64,000 nt of DNA from an uncultured Chthonomonadales bacterium (GTDB lineage: Bacteria; Armatimonadota; Chthonomonadetes; Chthonomonadales; CAJBBX01). The stretch spans positions 35,223 through 99,222 of the forward strand of contig CALLMM010000016.1 of the NCBI GenBank assembly GCA_938005745.1. Reading direction: 5' to 3'. The stretch's first letter is position 1. Each line of letters begins with the position of its first letter. The notes beneath the pieces are model-generated. The model was not told the DNA's origin. It saw only the letters and a list, made by a program, of their open reading frames with translations, and ran no database searches. Positions 1 through 7,090 of this stretch are shown piece by piece. Position numbers and translations under genes: made by a program.

Positions 1-697
1 GCCGGTCTTCCCGCGCCGGGATGGTGGTGGGTGAGAGGGGATCGTTGCGCCATGCCAGATCGTTGAAGAGGCGGTAGGCGTCTTTCGGATAGCGGTTTTT
101 CAGGAAGGTGAAGAGGAGCATGTTGCGAAGCTCTCCGCCTTCGCCGCCGCCAAATCGTCGCGCCATCATCTGCCCGATGGCGATGGTATCGGTTACGCGC
201 CAGGGGCGCAGATCGGCGGGGGTCAGCTTCACGGGGAAGTTAGCGGGCTGATCCGGCAGCGCGGCTTGCCCGGACTGCAGCGCCTGCAGATAGGCGTTCA
301 CGCCGTCCGCGTAGGCGGTGAAGACCGTTTTGATCTCCGGCGAGAGGCGGGCGAACTGCGCCTCCCGTTCCGCTTCGGTATAGCCGTCCAGACGGGTTTC
401 GCGATCCGCAGCGACCGCGCTGGAGCCGACCAGTTCCGCCATCTCGCCCCGCGCGGTGCGCCGGTAAAGCTCCATCTGCCCGAGCCGATCCTGCGCGACC
501 GCATAACCGTTGCCGAAGAAGAGTCCGCGCCGGGTGGAGGCGAAGACATGGGGAACGCCGTAGCTGTCCCGGAGTATGGTGACGGTATCGCCGTCCACGT
601 TCAGCGTTACCGGCTGGTTCTCCGTCTGCGGCTGGCTCACTCCGACCGCGCAGCAGAGCAGGAGAAACGCGCCGATCCAGCCCATCCATCGTTTCAT
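1..697 (-). CDS. Penicillin acylase family (S45, Ntn-hydrolase) protein, N-terminal part only
   Basis: The gene reads leftward off the window edge, so the ORF track misses it; 232 codons are visible. I chose the ATG of MKRWMGWIGAFLLLCC because a hydrophobic signal peptide follows directly (residues 1-22). The next stretch has the S45 alpha-chain signatures SYGVPHVFAS (about 45-54) and FFGNGYAVAQDRLGQMELYR (about 60-79), then GEMAELVG. In this family a secreted precursor cuts itself in front of a Ser that starts the beta chain and becomes the N-terminal nucleophile; that residue lies beyond the window. Substrates range from beta-lactams to acyl-homoserine lactones and cannot be told from this part. 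The family call is firm and the substrate is unknown. No clear Shine-Dalgarno sequence is seen. Confidence 0.88.
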   Translation of the reverse strand, partial: MKRWMGWIGAFLLLCCAVGVSQPQTENQPVTLNVDGDTVTILRDSYGVPHVFASTRRGLFFGNGYAVAQDRLGQMELYRRTARGEMAELVGSSAVAADRETRLDGYTEAEREAQFARLSPEIKTVFTAYADGVNAYLQALQSGQAALPDQPANFPVKLTPADLRPWRVTDTIAIGQMMARRFGGGEGGELRNMLLFTFLKNRYPKDAYRLFNDLAWRNDPLSPTTIPAREDR

Positions 698-972
698 AGG
701 CAGTGCCGGGAGAGCGGCTGCGCGCCTCTCTCCCGGAGTCCTCCTCTCTCAAAAGTGTGGAAATCCGGTCTCCTGTATGTGCCTATCTGTTCGGCGCGGA
801 GGGGGGCTGGTTCCTGCCGCGGGGCGTCGGTTTTTGCTCTGCCAGAGCGAAATAGAGGAGTTCGTAACGGCATCGTCGAACAGTAACCGGCAAAAAGATC
901 GTACAGTGTGGGGGGACAGCCAGCCGCATCTTTGATGCGATACGCACTCATCACACCCTAAAGGAGAGAACC

Positions 973-1389
973 GTGACAAACGAAGAGATTGTGGAGATAC
1001 TCAACTATCATCTGGAGGAGGAGATTCGCGCCATTCTCCAGTACCTGCAGCATGCCTACATGGCGCGCGGCGTGGACCGCCTGCCGATCTATGAGTTCAT
1101 GGAGAAGGCGTCCATCGGCGAGATGAAGCATGTGGAGATCCTTGCCAAGAAGGTGGTGGCTTTCGGAGGAGTTCCTTCCATGCGCGCCAAGAACATAGAC
1201 AGTTCGCCGGACATCAAGGATATGCTGCGCGCCGATATCGCGCTGGAGGAGGAGGCGGTCCGGAAGTACTCGGAGGATGTCGCGAAGCTGGACGCGGCGG
1301 GACAGATTGCGCTGAAGGTGATCTTCGAGAACCTGGTCGAGGATGAGCAGGAGCATCTGGACGAGCTGCGGATTCTGCTCGGAGAGTAG
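973..1389 (+). CDS. Small bacterioferritin-like diiron protein
   Basis: A 138-residue four-helix ferritin-like protein starting at GTG, with AAGGAG about six bases upstream. Residues matching the bacterioferritin diiron centre are present: E17 in HLEEEIRAILQY, E50 and H53 in GEMKHVE, E92 or E93 in ALEEEAVRKY, and E125 and H128 in EDEQEHLDEL. The Met of GEMKH (M51) lies where bacterioferritin places its haem ligand. The protein is about 20 residues shorter than standard bacterioferritin. Likely role: iron storage or peroxide/iron detoxification in the cytoplasm. It stands alone and is followed by a strong terminator. A rubrerythrin-like or Dps-like role is possible, but the ligand spacing favours bacterioferritin. 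Confidence 0.8.
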   Translation: MTNEEIVEILNYHLEEEIRAILQYLQHAYMARGVDRLPIYEFMEKASIGEMKHVEILAKKVVAFGGVPSMRAKNIDSSPDIKDMLRADIALEEEAVRKYSEDVAKLDAAGQIALKVIFENLVEDEQEHLDELRILLGE

Positions 1390-1411
1390 GCAGGAGCGCG
1401 GAGTGTGCAGG

Positions 1412-1445
1412 GAGGCAGCCTGAGCGGTTTCAGGCTGCCTCTTTT
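1412..1445 (+). terminator. Rho-independent terminator after the ferritin-like gene
   Basis: A perfect 12-bp stem (GAGGCAGCCTGA / TCAGGCTGCCTC) with loop GCGGTT, followed by TTTT on the plus strand. It lies between the ends of two convergent genes and overlaps the stop codon of the minus-strand Hpt gene. Confidence 0.85.
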
Positions 1446-1822
1446 GCCAGATAGGCGGAGAGCTGCGGCTGAAGGCGATCCCACTCCTGCAGCGCATACC
1501 GCAACAGGGTGGGGGTCTCGGAGAGCGTCTCCTGTTTGCCCGCCATCTCCAGCTGCAGGCAGATCTGCGCCATCGCCTCCGCGCCGATGGTTCGGCTGGA
1601 ACCCTTCAGGGAGTGGGCGTTCAGCGTCAGATCGGGCGCGCTGCCCGACCCCACCGCCCCGCCAATCTTCGCCAGAAGGCTCGGTGCGGTCTCCAGGTAC
1701 TCGGCGATCACCTCCTGCGCGATCTCCAGATCGTAGCCGCACATCTCCTCCAGGCTGGCTGCGTTGAACGACTCGCCGTAATGGTCCGGAGCGTTGGAAG
1801 CCTGCGAGGACATCATCTGCAA
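1430..1822 (-). CDS. Histidine phosphotransfer (Hpt) domain protein
   Basis: A 130-residue protein that is essentially one Hpt domain. The phosphoacceptor motif AHSLKGSSRTIGA contains H70, the His that carries the phosphoryl group between receiver domains in multistep phosphorelays. Helical segments flank it on both sides. No sensor kinase or response regulator is adjacent, so its partners are elsewhere. The ORF start gives MQMMSSQASN, and a start at M3 or M4 is equally possible. It acts in the cytoplasm. The domain call is secure and the signalling pathway is unknown. Confidence 0.85.
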   Translation of the reverse strand: MQMMSSQASNAPDHYGESFNAASLEEMCGYDLEIAQEVIAEYLETAPSLLAKIGGAVGSGSAPDLTLNAHSLKGSSRTIGAEAMAQICLQLEMAGKQETLSETPTLLRYALQEWDRLQPQLSAYLAKEAA

Positions 1823-1901
1823 TTATCTCCCGAATCAGGTAGTATCAATACTAATCATTGGCAGGAACGCGGGCATTCTTCAGGCAGAGAGGCGGGGGAG
1901 G

Positions 1902-2645
1902 ATGTGGAAGAGAGAGAGGCTCGTCTCCGATCTGCAGGCGATGCGCGTGCGGGAGGGGGACTCGCTGATCGTTCATGCGTCGCTGCGGGCGATCGGGCGG
2001 ATGGAGGAGGGAGCGGATACCTTTCTGGACGCGCTGCTGGAGGCGGTCGGCGCGCAGGGAACTGTGCTGATTCCGGCGTTTCGTCTGGAGCGGGATCGCG
2101 AGTCGGACTTTCCGGCGCCATGTCTGCTGCAGCGTGAGGGAGCCGTCTCCAGCCGCCATCCCCTGCTGCCCTTTGCCGCGCTCGGAGCCAACGCCGCCTT
2201 TCTGACCGCCGGCGCCCCCTTTCACTATCCGCTTGGAACCAACAGCCCGCTGGCGCGCCTGTACCAGTTGAACGGGGGCGCGCTGCTGATCGGCGTGGGA
2301 TATGCCGCGCACGCCGCGCTGCATCTGGCGGAGAACTGGGCGGACGCGCCCTATGCGCGGCGGAGACGTCTGGTGCGCGTGGAGGAGGATGCGTGGCAGG
2401 AGATGGAGGGCAGTCCGGAGTGCAGCGCGGGGTTTGGGAAGATCGAGCCGGTGCTGCGGCAGGCGCGTCTGCTGCGTGAAGGGTATGTCGGCAACGCCCC
2501 CGCGCAGTACATGCGCCTTCAGCAGGCGGTCAGCATGGCGCGGGAAATGCTGTGCGGCAACCCAGAGTCGCTTCTGTGCGACGCACCGGACTGCGAGCCG
2601 TGCACGCAGGCGCGCCGGTTCACGCGCCGCCAGGATGTGCGATAG
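1902..2645 (+). CDS. AAC(3)-family (Antibiotic_NAT fold) N-acetyltransferase
   Basis: I place the start at the ATG of MWKRERLVSDL, preceded by GGGGGAG, rather than at the longer track ORF; this gives 247 residues. Family marks are GDSLIVHASLRAIG near the N-terminus (about 19-32), a VGAQGTVLIPAF strand, and GTNSPLARLYQLNGGALLIG. These match aminoglycoside 3-N-acetyltransferase/YokD proteins, which move an acetyl group from acetyl-CoA to an amine. The C-terminus has a Cys cluster (CDAPDCEPC) that is not typical of the family. Many chromosomal relatives have no shown resistance role, so I do not call it a resistance gene. It is divergent from the Hpt gene, with about 80 bp between the starts. 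Confidence 0.78.
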   Translation: MWKRERLVSDLQAMRVREGDSLIVHASLRAIGRMEEGADTFLDALLEAVGAQGTVLIPAFRLERDRESDFPAPCLLQREGAVSSRHPLLPFAALGANAAFLTAGAPFHYPLGTNSPLARLYQLNGGALLIGVGYAAHAALHLAENWADAPYARRRRLVRVEEDAWQEMEGSPECSAGFGKIEPVLRQARLLREGYVGNAPAQYMRLQQAVSMAREMLCGNPESLLCDAPDCEPCTQARRFTRRQDVR

Positions 2646-2673
2646 AAGGCGCCTATGCCTCGCACACAAACGC

Positions 2674-2708
2674 GCGGCTCCTCCGCTACCATCAAGCGGA
2701 GGAGCCGC
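2674..2708. terminator. Strong hairpin between convergent genes, no U-tract
   Basis: A perfect 14-bp stem (GCGGCTCCTCCGCT / AGCGGAGGAGCCGC) with a 7-base loop, placed between the convergent acetyltransferase gene and secreted-protein gene A1. Neither strand has a run of T after the stem, so it is a terminator-like or transcript-end hairpin, not a classic intrinsic terminator. Confidence 0.5.
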
Positions 2709-2745
2709 TGAACCTTCTGGACAGTCTGTAGTCTCTGCGCTGCCA

Positions 2746-3216
2746 CTACCACGTAGGCGGGAAGATCGAGATACGTCCCTTGAGCAGAGGTTTCGGCTCA
2801 TCGGGAACCAGCGCATCGGAGCTCATTCGCACCACGCCGTTAACGGCGATTTTGAAGCTCAGGCAACTATTCAGGCCGTCCGAGTTCATGTACATGGTGA
2901 GGGTAGCGCGGGACTTGCCGTAAAAGCCATTCGCCTCTACCATAACTTCATGGTTGGAGCTGAAGTTGACCTTGCTGACCCAGCCGTAGAAACCGATCGT
3001 TCCGCCAAGCTGGCCAACATTCAACCGGTAGGTATTGATTCTTCCGTCAGGATAGACATAGACAGAAGAGACAACGCGGTAAGTTTTGCCGGCATTGGCA
3101 ATATAAGCGTCGCTGCTGAAACCCGCCTTGCCCTGCGCGCTTGCGGGGGTTGCATTCGCCATCGCTATCGCCATCGCGCCAGCCGCAACCAGAAACATAA
3201 AGCTCTTGCGAAGCAT
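2746..3216 (-). CDS. Secreted protein of unknown family, module gene A1
   Basis: A 156-residue protein with a clear signal peptide (FMFLVAAGAMAIAMANATPASAQ, cleavage probably after ASAQ near residue 28). The start has AAAGGAG eight bases upstream. The mature part is short and beta-rich by eye, with RVVSSVYVYPDGRINTYRLN, GQLGGTIGFYGWVS and a C-terminal FKIAVNGV. I do not recognise the family. It is clearly a paralogue of A2 (4461-4925): the segments VVSSVYV, TYRLN, LGGTIGFYGWVS, ANGF and VNGV are shared in the same order. It lies downstream of a PEP-CTERM gene, separated by a terminator, so it probably has its own promoter. Predicted location is periplasm or cell surface. Confidence 0.75.
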   Translation of the reverse strand: MLRKSFMFLVAAGAMAIAMANATPASAQGKAGFSSDAYIANAGKTYRVVSSVYVYPDGRINTYRLNVGQLGGTIGFYGWVSKVNFSSNHEVMVEANGFYGKSRATLTMYMNSDGLNSCLSFKIAVNGVVRMSSDALVPDEPKPLLKGRISIFPPTW

Positions 3217-3358
3217 GGTATTACTCCTTTAACCGTAACTAGTTCACGCTGCGACGTTGAACTATCAGAGTTTTCCATTCTGTTCTGGAGGGCGAGCCTA
3301 CGGGAGATACCGGGTTTTCAGGTGCTGCGCGGTGCCGGTGCGCAATTGTGGCTGCGAT

Positions 3359-3390
3359 AAAAAAGATCCCCGGTGAGGTCACCGGGGATC
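3359..3390 (-). terminator. Rho-independent terminator of PEP-CTERM gene B1
   Basis: On the minus strand the stem GATCCCCGGTG / CACCGGGGATC has a 4-base loop and is followed directly by TTTTTT. It lies 26 bp past the B1 stop codon and separates B1 from A1. Confidence 0.9.
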
Positions 3391-3416
3391 CTGAATGCTT
3401 TGGACGAGGAAGCGAT

Positions 3417-4115
3417 CTAGCGCTTGCGTCGGCGGAAGAGGAGGGCGGAGCCTGCGACGCCCATGCCGACCAGCATCGCCAGCGTGCCCGGCTCAGGAAC
3501 GAGCGTGCCGCTGATGTTGCCGCTGATCTGCGTGAACAGCTTGGTCTTCATGAAGCCATTGCCGCCAATCACCACGCCGGTGTTGGCCGGGCTGTAGCCG
3601 TTGGCGTTGGAGGTGAACGAAGCCGCCTCGTTGGTGTAGGGACCGAGCGCGTAGTCCGAAGTCAGCGTCAGGTTCACGCCGAAGAACGGATCATCTCCCG
3701 TGGAGAGATCAATGTTATTGACAAAGCCCTGCGTATATGCCGCGATATCACCGCCCGGTACATTCGGGAAGACGGGGGTCGCCACGCCCTTGATGTAGGT
3801 CACCGTTCCGGCAGCATTGGTGATCTTAAAGGTGAAGCTGGAAAGACCTTGGAACCCGAAAAAGCCCGGATTGGTGGCGGCGCCGCTGAAGGTCAGTTTC
3901 GCGGTAGCGTCTAGAAAGCCGGGTACCAGCGAGAGACCGGAGGTGTGAGTGAATTTGCCGGTCTGGGAGCCGGAGAGAACCTGCGTGGCGTTGTTGAAGG
4001 TGACGGTTCCCCCGTTGCCATCCCATCCCAGCTGCAACAGTGTGACAGCCTGACTGGTAACAGACGCTGTGAAGAGCGCCGTCCCAGCCATCAATATTAC
4101 CAGTAACTTCCTCAT
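3417..4115 (-). CDS. PEP-CTERM sorting-domain protein, module gene B1
   Basis: A 232-residue exported protein. I use the ATG of MRKLLVILMAGTALF, with AAGGAG ten bases upstream, and reject about 93 upstream residues in the track ORF. Signal peptide at 1-23 (ending TSQA). The body is Gly/Thr/Asn-rich and beta-like (TLLQLGWDGNGGTVTF, GLSSFTFKITNAAGTVTYI). The C-terminus is a textbook PEP-CTERM signal: VPEPGTLAMLVGMG, a hydrophobic helix and RRRKR. Such tails are cut and processed by an exosortase in the inner membrane, releasing or anchoring the protein at the surface. No exosortase gene is in the window. It is paralogous to B2. A sigma-54-type promoter lies about 150 bp upstream and a terminator follows. 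The body function is unknown. Confidence 0.9.
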   Translation of the reverse strand: MRKLLVILMAGTALFTASVTSQAVTLLQLGWDGNGGTVTFNNATQVLSGSQTGKFTHTSGLSLVPGFLDATAKLTFSGAATNPGFFGFQGLSSFTFKITNAAGTVTYIKGVATPVFPNVPGGDIAAYTQGFVNNIDLSTGDDPFFGVNLTLTSDYALGPYTNEAASFTSNANGYSPANTGVVIGGNGFMKTKLFTQISGNISGTLVPEPGTLAMLVGMGVAGSALLFRRRKR

Positions 4116-4267
4116 GTGCTTCCAACTCCTTGTTCTGTCATCAGTAAATCTATGATTGCGCCGTGTGAACGGATAGTCTGCCGAAATCTGGCAGCGCCAC
4201 TCACTACTTCTGCGCAGGCGCGGAGATCTCCTCTTTGAAATCTTCACGGTGTTCAATGGAAGTAGAA

Positions 4268-4283
4268 TGCAAGTTCTATGCCA
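4268..4283 (-). promoter_or_regulatory. Sigma-54 (-24/-12) promoter of PEP-CTERM gene B1
   Basis: Minus strand TGGCATAGAACTTGCA: GG and GC elements exactly 10 bases apart, matching TGGCAC-N5-TTGCA except for T at the sixth base. The predicted start of transcription is about 12 bases on, leaving a leader of roughly 140 nt before B1. Nearly the same sequence precedes B2, which strongly supports function. Confidence 0.78.
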
Positions 4284-4392
4284 AAGGGAGCAGTGATGGT
4301 CATGAACAGGAGGAAAATTTCTGACTTTTTTACCGCCTGACGACTCCCTGTGCGTGAGGCTATTTGTTATAGTGTACGAATAACCAGACGAC

Positions 4393-4430
4393 AAAAATCC
4401 GTATTACCGCGTCCCAGCGGCAATACGGAT
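4393..4430 (-). terminator. Rho-independent terminator of secreted-protein gene A2
   Basis: Minus strand stem ATCCGTATTGCCGC / GCGGTAATACGGAT (14 bp with one G-U pair, loop TGGGAC), followed by TTTT and then G. It lies about 30 bp after the A2 stop. Confidence 0.88.
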
Positions 4431-4460
4431 GAGCATCGGCGGTTTTCAGGATAGGAGAGG

Positions 4461-4925
4461 TCAGGGCGCGACGACCGTCACCCTGCCGGAGAGGATCGTT
4501 ACCGGGTCGCCGGCAACCTGATCCAGGGTGTTCAGAACATTCACACCATTGACCACAATACGGAAGCCGATCGCGCTGTTGGCGCCGTCCGACCGCAGAT
4601 ACATGTACAGCACTGCGCGGGAGCGACCCCAGAAGCCGTTCGCGGTTGCCTGCACCTCGTTCTCCGACAGAAAGTTGAGGCCGGAGACCCAGCCGTAAAA
4701 TCCGATAGTGCCGCCCAGCACGCCGATATTCAGCCGGTAGGTGGAGATGCTGCCGTTAGGATTGACATAGACGGAAGAGACCACGCGGGCAGTGCCGGAG
4801 GGGGTGGGGACCTGTGCGTCGGTTGCGAATCCGGTATACTGCGCCCGGGCGGGAGAACTGAAAGAGAGTGCGACCAGCAGCGCCGCCAGTAAAGCGCTGC
4901 GAGAGATCAACGAAGACCAGTGCAT
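4461..4925 (-). CDS. Secreted protein of unknown family, module gene A2
   Basis: A 154-residue protein with signal peptide (SALLAALLVALSFSSPARA, cleavage near 28) and the Shine-Dalgarno GGAGG five bases before ATG. It shares with A1 the ordered blocks RVVSSVYV, STYRLNIGVLGGTIGFYGWV, ANGFWGRSRAVLYMY and VNGV. The family is not recognised, and no catalytic residues or Cys pairs are evident. It is flanked by PEP-CTERM genes B2 upstream and B1 downstream, with terminators on both sides, so it forms its own transcription unit. Pairing of A with B in both copies suggests that the two products work together outside the inner membrane. That link is inference from position only. Confidence 0.75.
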   Translation of the reverse strand: MHWSSLISRSALLAALLVALSFSSPARAQYTGFATDAQVPTPSGTARVVSSVYVNPNGSISTYRLNIGVLGGTIGFYGWVSGLNFLSENEVQATANGFWGRSRAVLYMYLRSDGANSAIGFRIVVNGVNVLNTLDQVAGDPVTILSGRVTVVAP

Positions 4926-5286
4926 GATTTCCTCCAGTTGGTGGCTAAATAGATTGGCTGCTGAAAGGCATATCGGATAAGCCCAAAAGGTTTTGACTCT
5001 CGCCGTTCGAGCATCTGTGAGATGGATGGTAGGCGGTTACTATTTATAACCATTAACTTCAACAGGGAGCCTGCTCGGTGGATTTCAGACACAACAGACA
5101 TGTGGCAAGAGGCGGGGGCGCGCATAGCCTTAATATTTTGTAATATGGCAAGAGAGAGACAAAAATAGTGTGTGTGAATGATATTCAGAAATCCGTTTGT
5201 CTGACGACCGTATCCCGAGAGAGGTTCCCTAATTGCGAAAAAATCCCGGAGGAACTCCGGGATTTTTTCGATGGTCATGTAGGGCG
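4926..5286. other. 361-bp intergenic region upstream of A2
   Basis: It holds the B2 terminator hairpin (5236-5270) and, on the minus strand, the presumed promoter of A2. The sequence is visibly AT-richer than its surroundings (for example TTAATATTTTGTAATAT and TATTTATAACCATTAA). I could not fix a confident -35/-10 pair and found no -24/-12 element here. The 123-codon minus ORF across it lacks any protein-like feature and is taken as chance. Confidence 0.5.
5236..5270. terminator. Bidirectional rho-independent terminator after PEP-CTERM gene B2
   Basis: A perfect 16-bp palindrome CGAAAAAATCCCGGAG / CTCCGGGATTTTTTCG with loop GAA. It has a U-tract on both strands, so it can end transcription of B2 on the minus strand. 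Confidence 0.9.
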
Positions 5287-5976
5287 TTAGCGCTTGCGTC
5301 GGCGGAAGAGGAGGGCGGAGCCTGCCACGCCCATGCCGACCAGCATCGCCAGCGTGCCCGGCTCGGGAACGACCGTCTCGCCGCTGATATTGCCGCTGAT
5401 CTGCGAGAACGTCTTGGTCTCCATGAAGCCGTTGGCATCAATCACCACGCCGCCGCCCGGGCTGTAGCCGTTGGCGTTGGAGGTGAAGGAGGCGGCGTTG
5501 GAGGTGTACGGACCGATCGCGTAGTCCGAGGTCAGCGTCAGCATAATCCCGCCGATCGGATCGTCACCGGTGGAAAGACCGATGCTGTTGGCAAAGCCGG
5601 TGGTATATGCTGCGACATCATCGCCCGGGATGGCGGCGGTCGCCACGCCCTTGATGTAGGTCACCGTTCCGGCGGCGTTCGTGATTTCGAACGTGTAGCT
5701 GCTCAGACCCTGAAAGCCCGGAAAGCCGGGGTTGGTCGCGGCGCCGGTGAAGATCAGCTTCGCAGTCAGATCCGTGAAGCCCGGCGCCAGGGAGAGGCCG
5801 GAGGTGTGGGTGAACTTACCAGTCTGGGTTCCGGACAGAACCTGGGTGGCGTTGTCGAACTTGATGGTGCCGCCCGTGCCGTCCCAGCCGAGCTGCAGCA
5901 GGGTAACGGCCTGGCTAGTGACCGCAAGGGTCGCCAGAGCGGCGCCCGCCAGCAGAGTGCTCAGGAACTTCTTCAT
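5287..5976 (-). CDS. PEP-CTERM sorting-domain protein, module gene B2
   Basis: A 229-residue exported protein, highly similar to B1 along its full length. Signal peptide MKKFLSTLLAGAALATLA to TSQA (about 23 residues), a Gly/Thr-rich beta-like body (TLLQLGWDGTGGTIKF, NAAGTVTYIKGVAT), then VPEPGTLAMLVGMGVAG and the basic end RRRKR, which form the PEP-CTERM processing signal. AAAGGAG precedes the ATG. Two sigma-54-type promoters lie upstream, at about 130 and 270 bp, and a bidirectional terminator follows. The duplicate keeps its coding frame, signal peptide and sorting tail intact, so both copies look functional. The role is unknown beyond likely surface or matrix location after exosortase processing. 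Confidence 0.9.
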   Translation of the reverse strand: MKKFLSTLLAGAALATLAVTSQAVTLLQLGWDGTGGTIKFDNATQVLSGTQTGKFTHTSGLSLAPGFTDLTAKLIFTGAATNPGFPGFQGLSSYTFEITNAAGTVTYIKGVATAAIPGDDVAAYTTGFANSIGLSTGDDPIGGIMLTLTSDYAIGPYTSNAASFTSNANGYSPGGGVVIDANGFMETKTFSQISGNISGETVVPEPGTLAMLVGMGVAGSALLFRRRKR

Positions 5977-6103
5977 CTACAGGTGGTCTCCTTTCTCGAG
6001 AAGAGAAGATAAAGGAGCGCTCGGTGATGGTCTCCTCCAGTACGTAGGAGGCTACTTCTCATCAACTACAGCGCATGGGTCGAGATCTCCATTGACTTCT
6101 GAA

Positions 6104-6119
6104 TGCAAGTTCTGTGCCA
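6104..6119 (-). promoter_or_regulatory. Sigma-54 promoter, B2 proximal
   Basis: Minus strand TGGCACAGAACTTGCA: TGGCAC, five bases, TTGCA, with GG and GC ten bases apart. A block of about 20 bases around it is almost identical to the element upstream of B1. The predicted leader to the B2 ATG is about 117 nt. Confidence 0.82.
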
Positions 6120-6244
6120 AAAGGAGTATGCGGGTCAACTTTTTTTTCCTGCTTTTTTCGCCGCAGTTCCTTTCGGCTTTGAACTGAGCCTTCTCATGCG
6201 TTTTTCAACATGCTACAGTATGATGCGCTCGCGTCTACCATAGA

Positions 6245-6260
6245 TGCAATTTGCGTGCCA
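6245..6260 (-). promoter_or_regulatory. Sigma-54 promoter, B2 distal
   Basis: Minus strand TGGCACGCAAATTGCA is a full match to the TGGCACG-N4-TTGCA consensus. It lies 54 bp beyond the end of kdsB and 141 bp upstream of the proximal B2 element, on the same strand. It would give a long leader of about 257 nt to B2, or a separate short RNA. Confidence 0.78.
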
Positions 6261-6313
6261 TATTCCGCATGACCGTCTCGGATCGGGGAGTTTTCAGTAT
6301 TTTTTTGCAGGAT

Positions 6314-7054
6314 TCATTCCCTCTGTTCTCCGCGTCCCGCAAAAATCGCGCGCACGCCCGCCAGATCCTCGGGCGTATCCACCGACAGAGGCGCCTTCTC
6401 GATGCGCACCATGCGGATCGTGTATCCGTGCTCCAGAGCGCGAAGCTGCTCCAGCGACTCGGTCTGCTCGAGAGGCGTCGGGGGCAGCGCGGCGAAGGCG
6501 AGCAGAAACTCCCGGCGGTAGGCGTACAGCCCTACATGCTGCATGACCGGGATCGCCGCCGTCTCGCCCCGCTGAAAGGGGATGCGCGCGCGAGAGAAGT
6601 AGAGCGCGTTGTTCTGCCGGTCGTGCACCACCTTGACGGTTGAAGGGGCGTCCAGTTCCGACTCCGGGCAGATGCACATCAGCGAACTCATCGGCAGGGC
6701 GGGGTCCGCCAGCAGCGGCGCGACCGCCTGCTCGATCACCTGCGGCTCGATCAGCGGCTCGTCGCCCTGAATGTTGACGATGATCTCAGCATCCAGGCTC
6801 GCGGCGGCTTCCGCCAGCCGGTCGGTGCCGGAGCGGTGCCGGGGCGAGGTCATCACGGCTCTCCCCCCGAACCCTTCGACGGCTTTGCGGATCGCTTCGT
6901 CCGGCGTGGCGACGAGCAGATCGTCCAGGCAGGCTGCCTGCCGAGCGCGCTCCCAGACCCACTGAATCATCGGCTTGCCCGCGATGTCGAGCAACGGCTT
7001 ATCCGGCAGGCGCACGGCGGCAAGGCGCGCCGGAATGATCCCGGTAACTTTCAT
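6314..7054 (-). CDS. kdsB: 3-deoxy-manno-octulosonate cytidylyltransferase (CMP-KDO synthetase)
   Basis: A 246-residue cytoplasmic enzyme that activates KDO with CTP to CMP-KDO for the LPS inner core. The family signature IIPARLAAVRLPDKPLLDIA opens the protein, with R10 and K19 in the nucleotide-binding loop. NIQGDEPLI (QGDEP at 96-100) supplies the metal-binding Asp. SPRHRSGTDRLAE (about 70-82) matches the substrate-binding stretch. Length is normal. It is the last gene of a three-gene minus-strand run kdsA, GT9, kdsB, 36 bp after the GT9 stop, and this context confirms the LPS role. Confidence 0.95.
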   Translation of the reverse strand: MKVTGIIPARLAAVRLPDKPLLDIAGKPMIQWVWERARQAACLDDLLVATPDEAIRKAVEGFGGRAVMTSPRHRSGTDRLAEAAASLDAEIIVNIQGDEPLIEPQVIEQAVAPLLADPALPMSSLMCICPESELDAPSTVKVVHDRQNNALYFSRARIPFQRGETAAIPVMQHVGLYAYRREFLLAFAALPPTPLEQTESLEQLRALEHGYTIRMVRIEKAPLSVDTPEDLAGVRAIFAGRGEQRE

Positions 7055-7090
7055 GCCAGATCTCCTTCCAGACGGCTCGATGTGGGGGGA

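Larger units (their letters stand above)
5977..6313. other. 337-bp control region upstream of PEP-CTERM gene B2
   Basis: It contains two -24/-12 elements reading toward B2. Between them, on the minus strand, is a purine-rich stretch with AAAAAAGCAGGAAAAAAAAG. A comparable run of A after GGCGGT lies upstream of the B1 promoter, and either could hold activator-binding sites. No ORF of note and no clear terminator for kdsB was seen. Confidence 0.5.

Noticed and set aside
1902-2645. Antibiotic resistance gene
   Set aside because: The fold is AAC(3)-like, but chromosomal members are common without any resistance role and no resistance context or mobile element is near.
4907-5278. 123-codon minus-strand ORF between A2 and B2
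   Set aside because: It overlaps the A2 start and a terminator palindrome, has no ribosome site and has no protein-like pattern.
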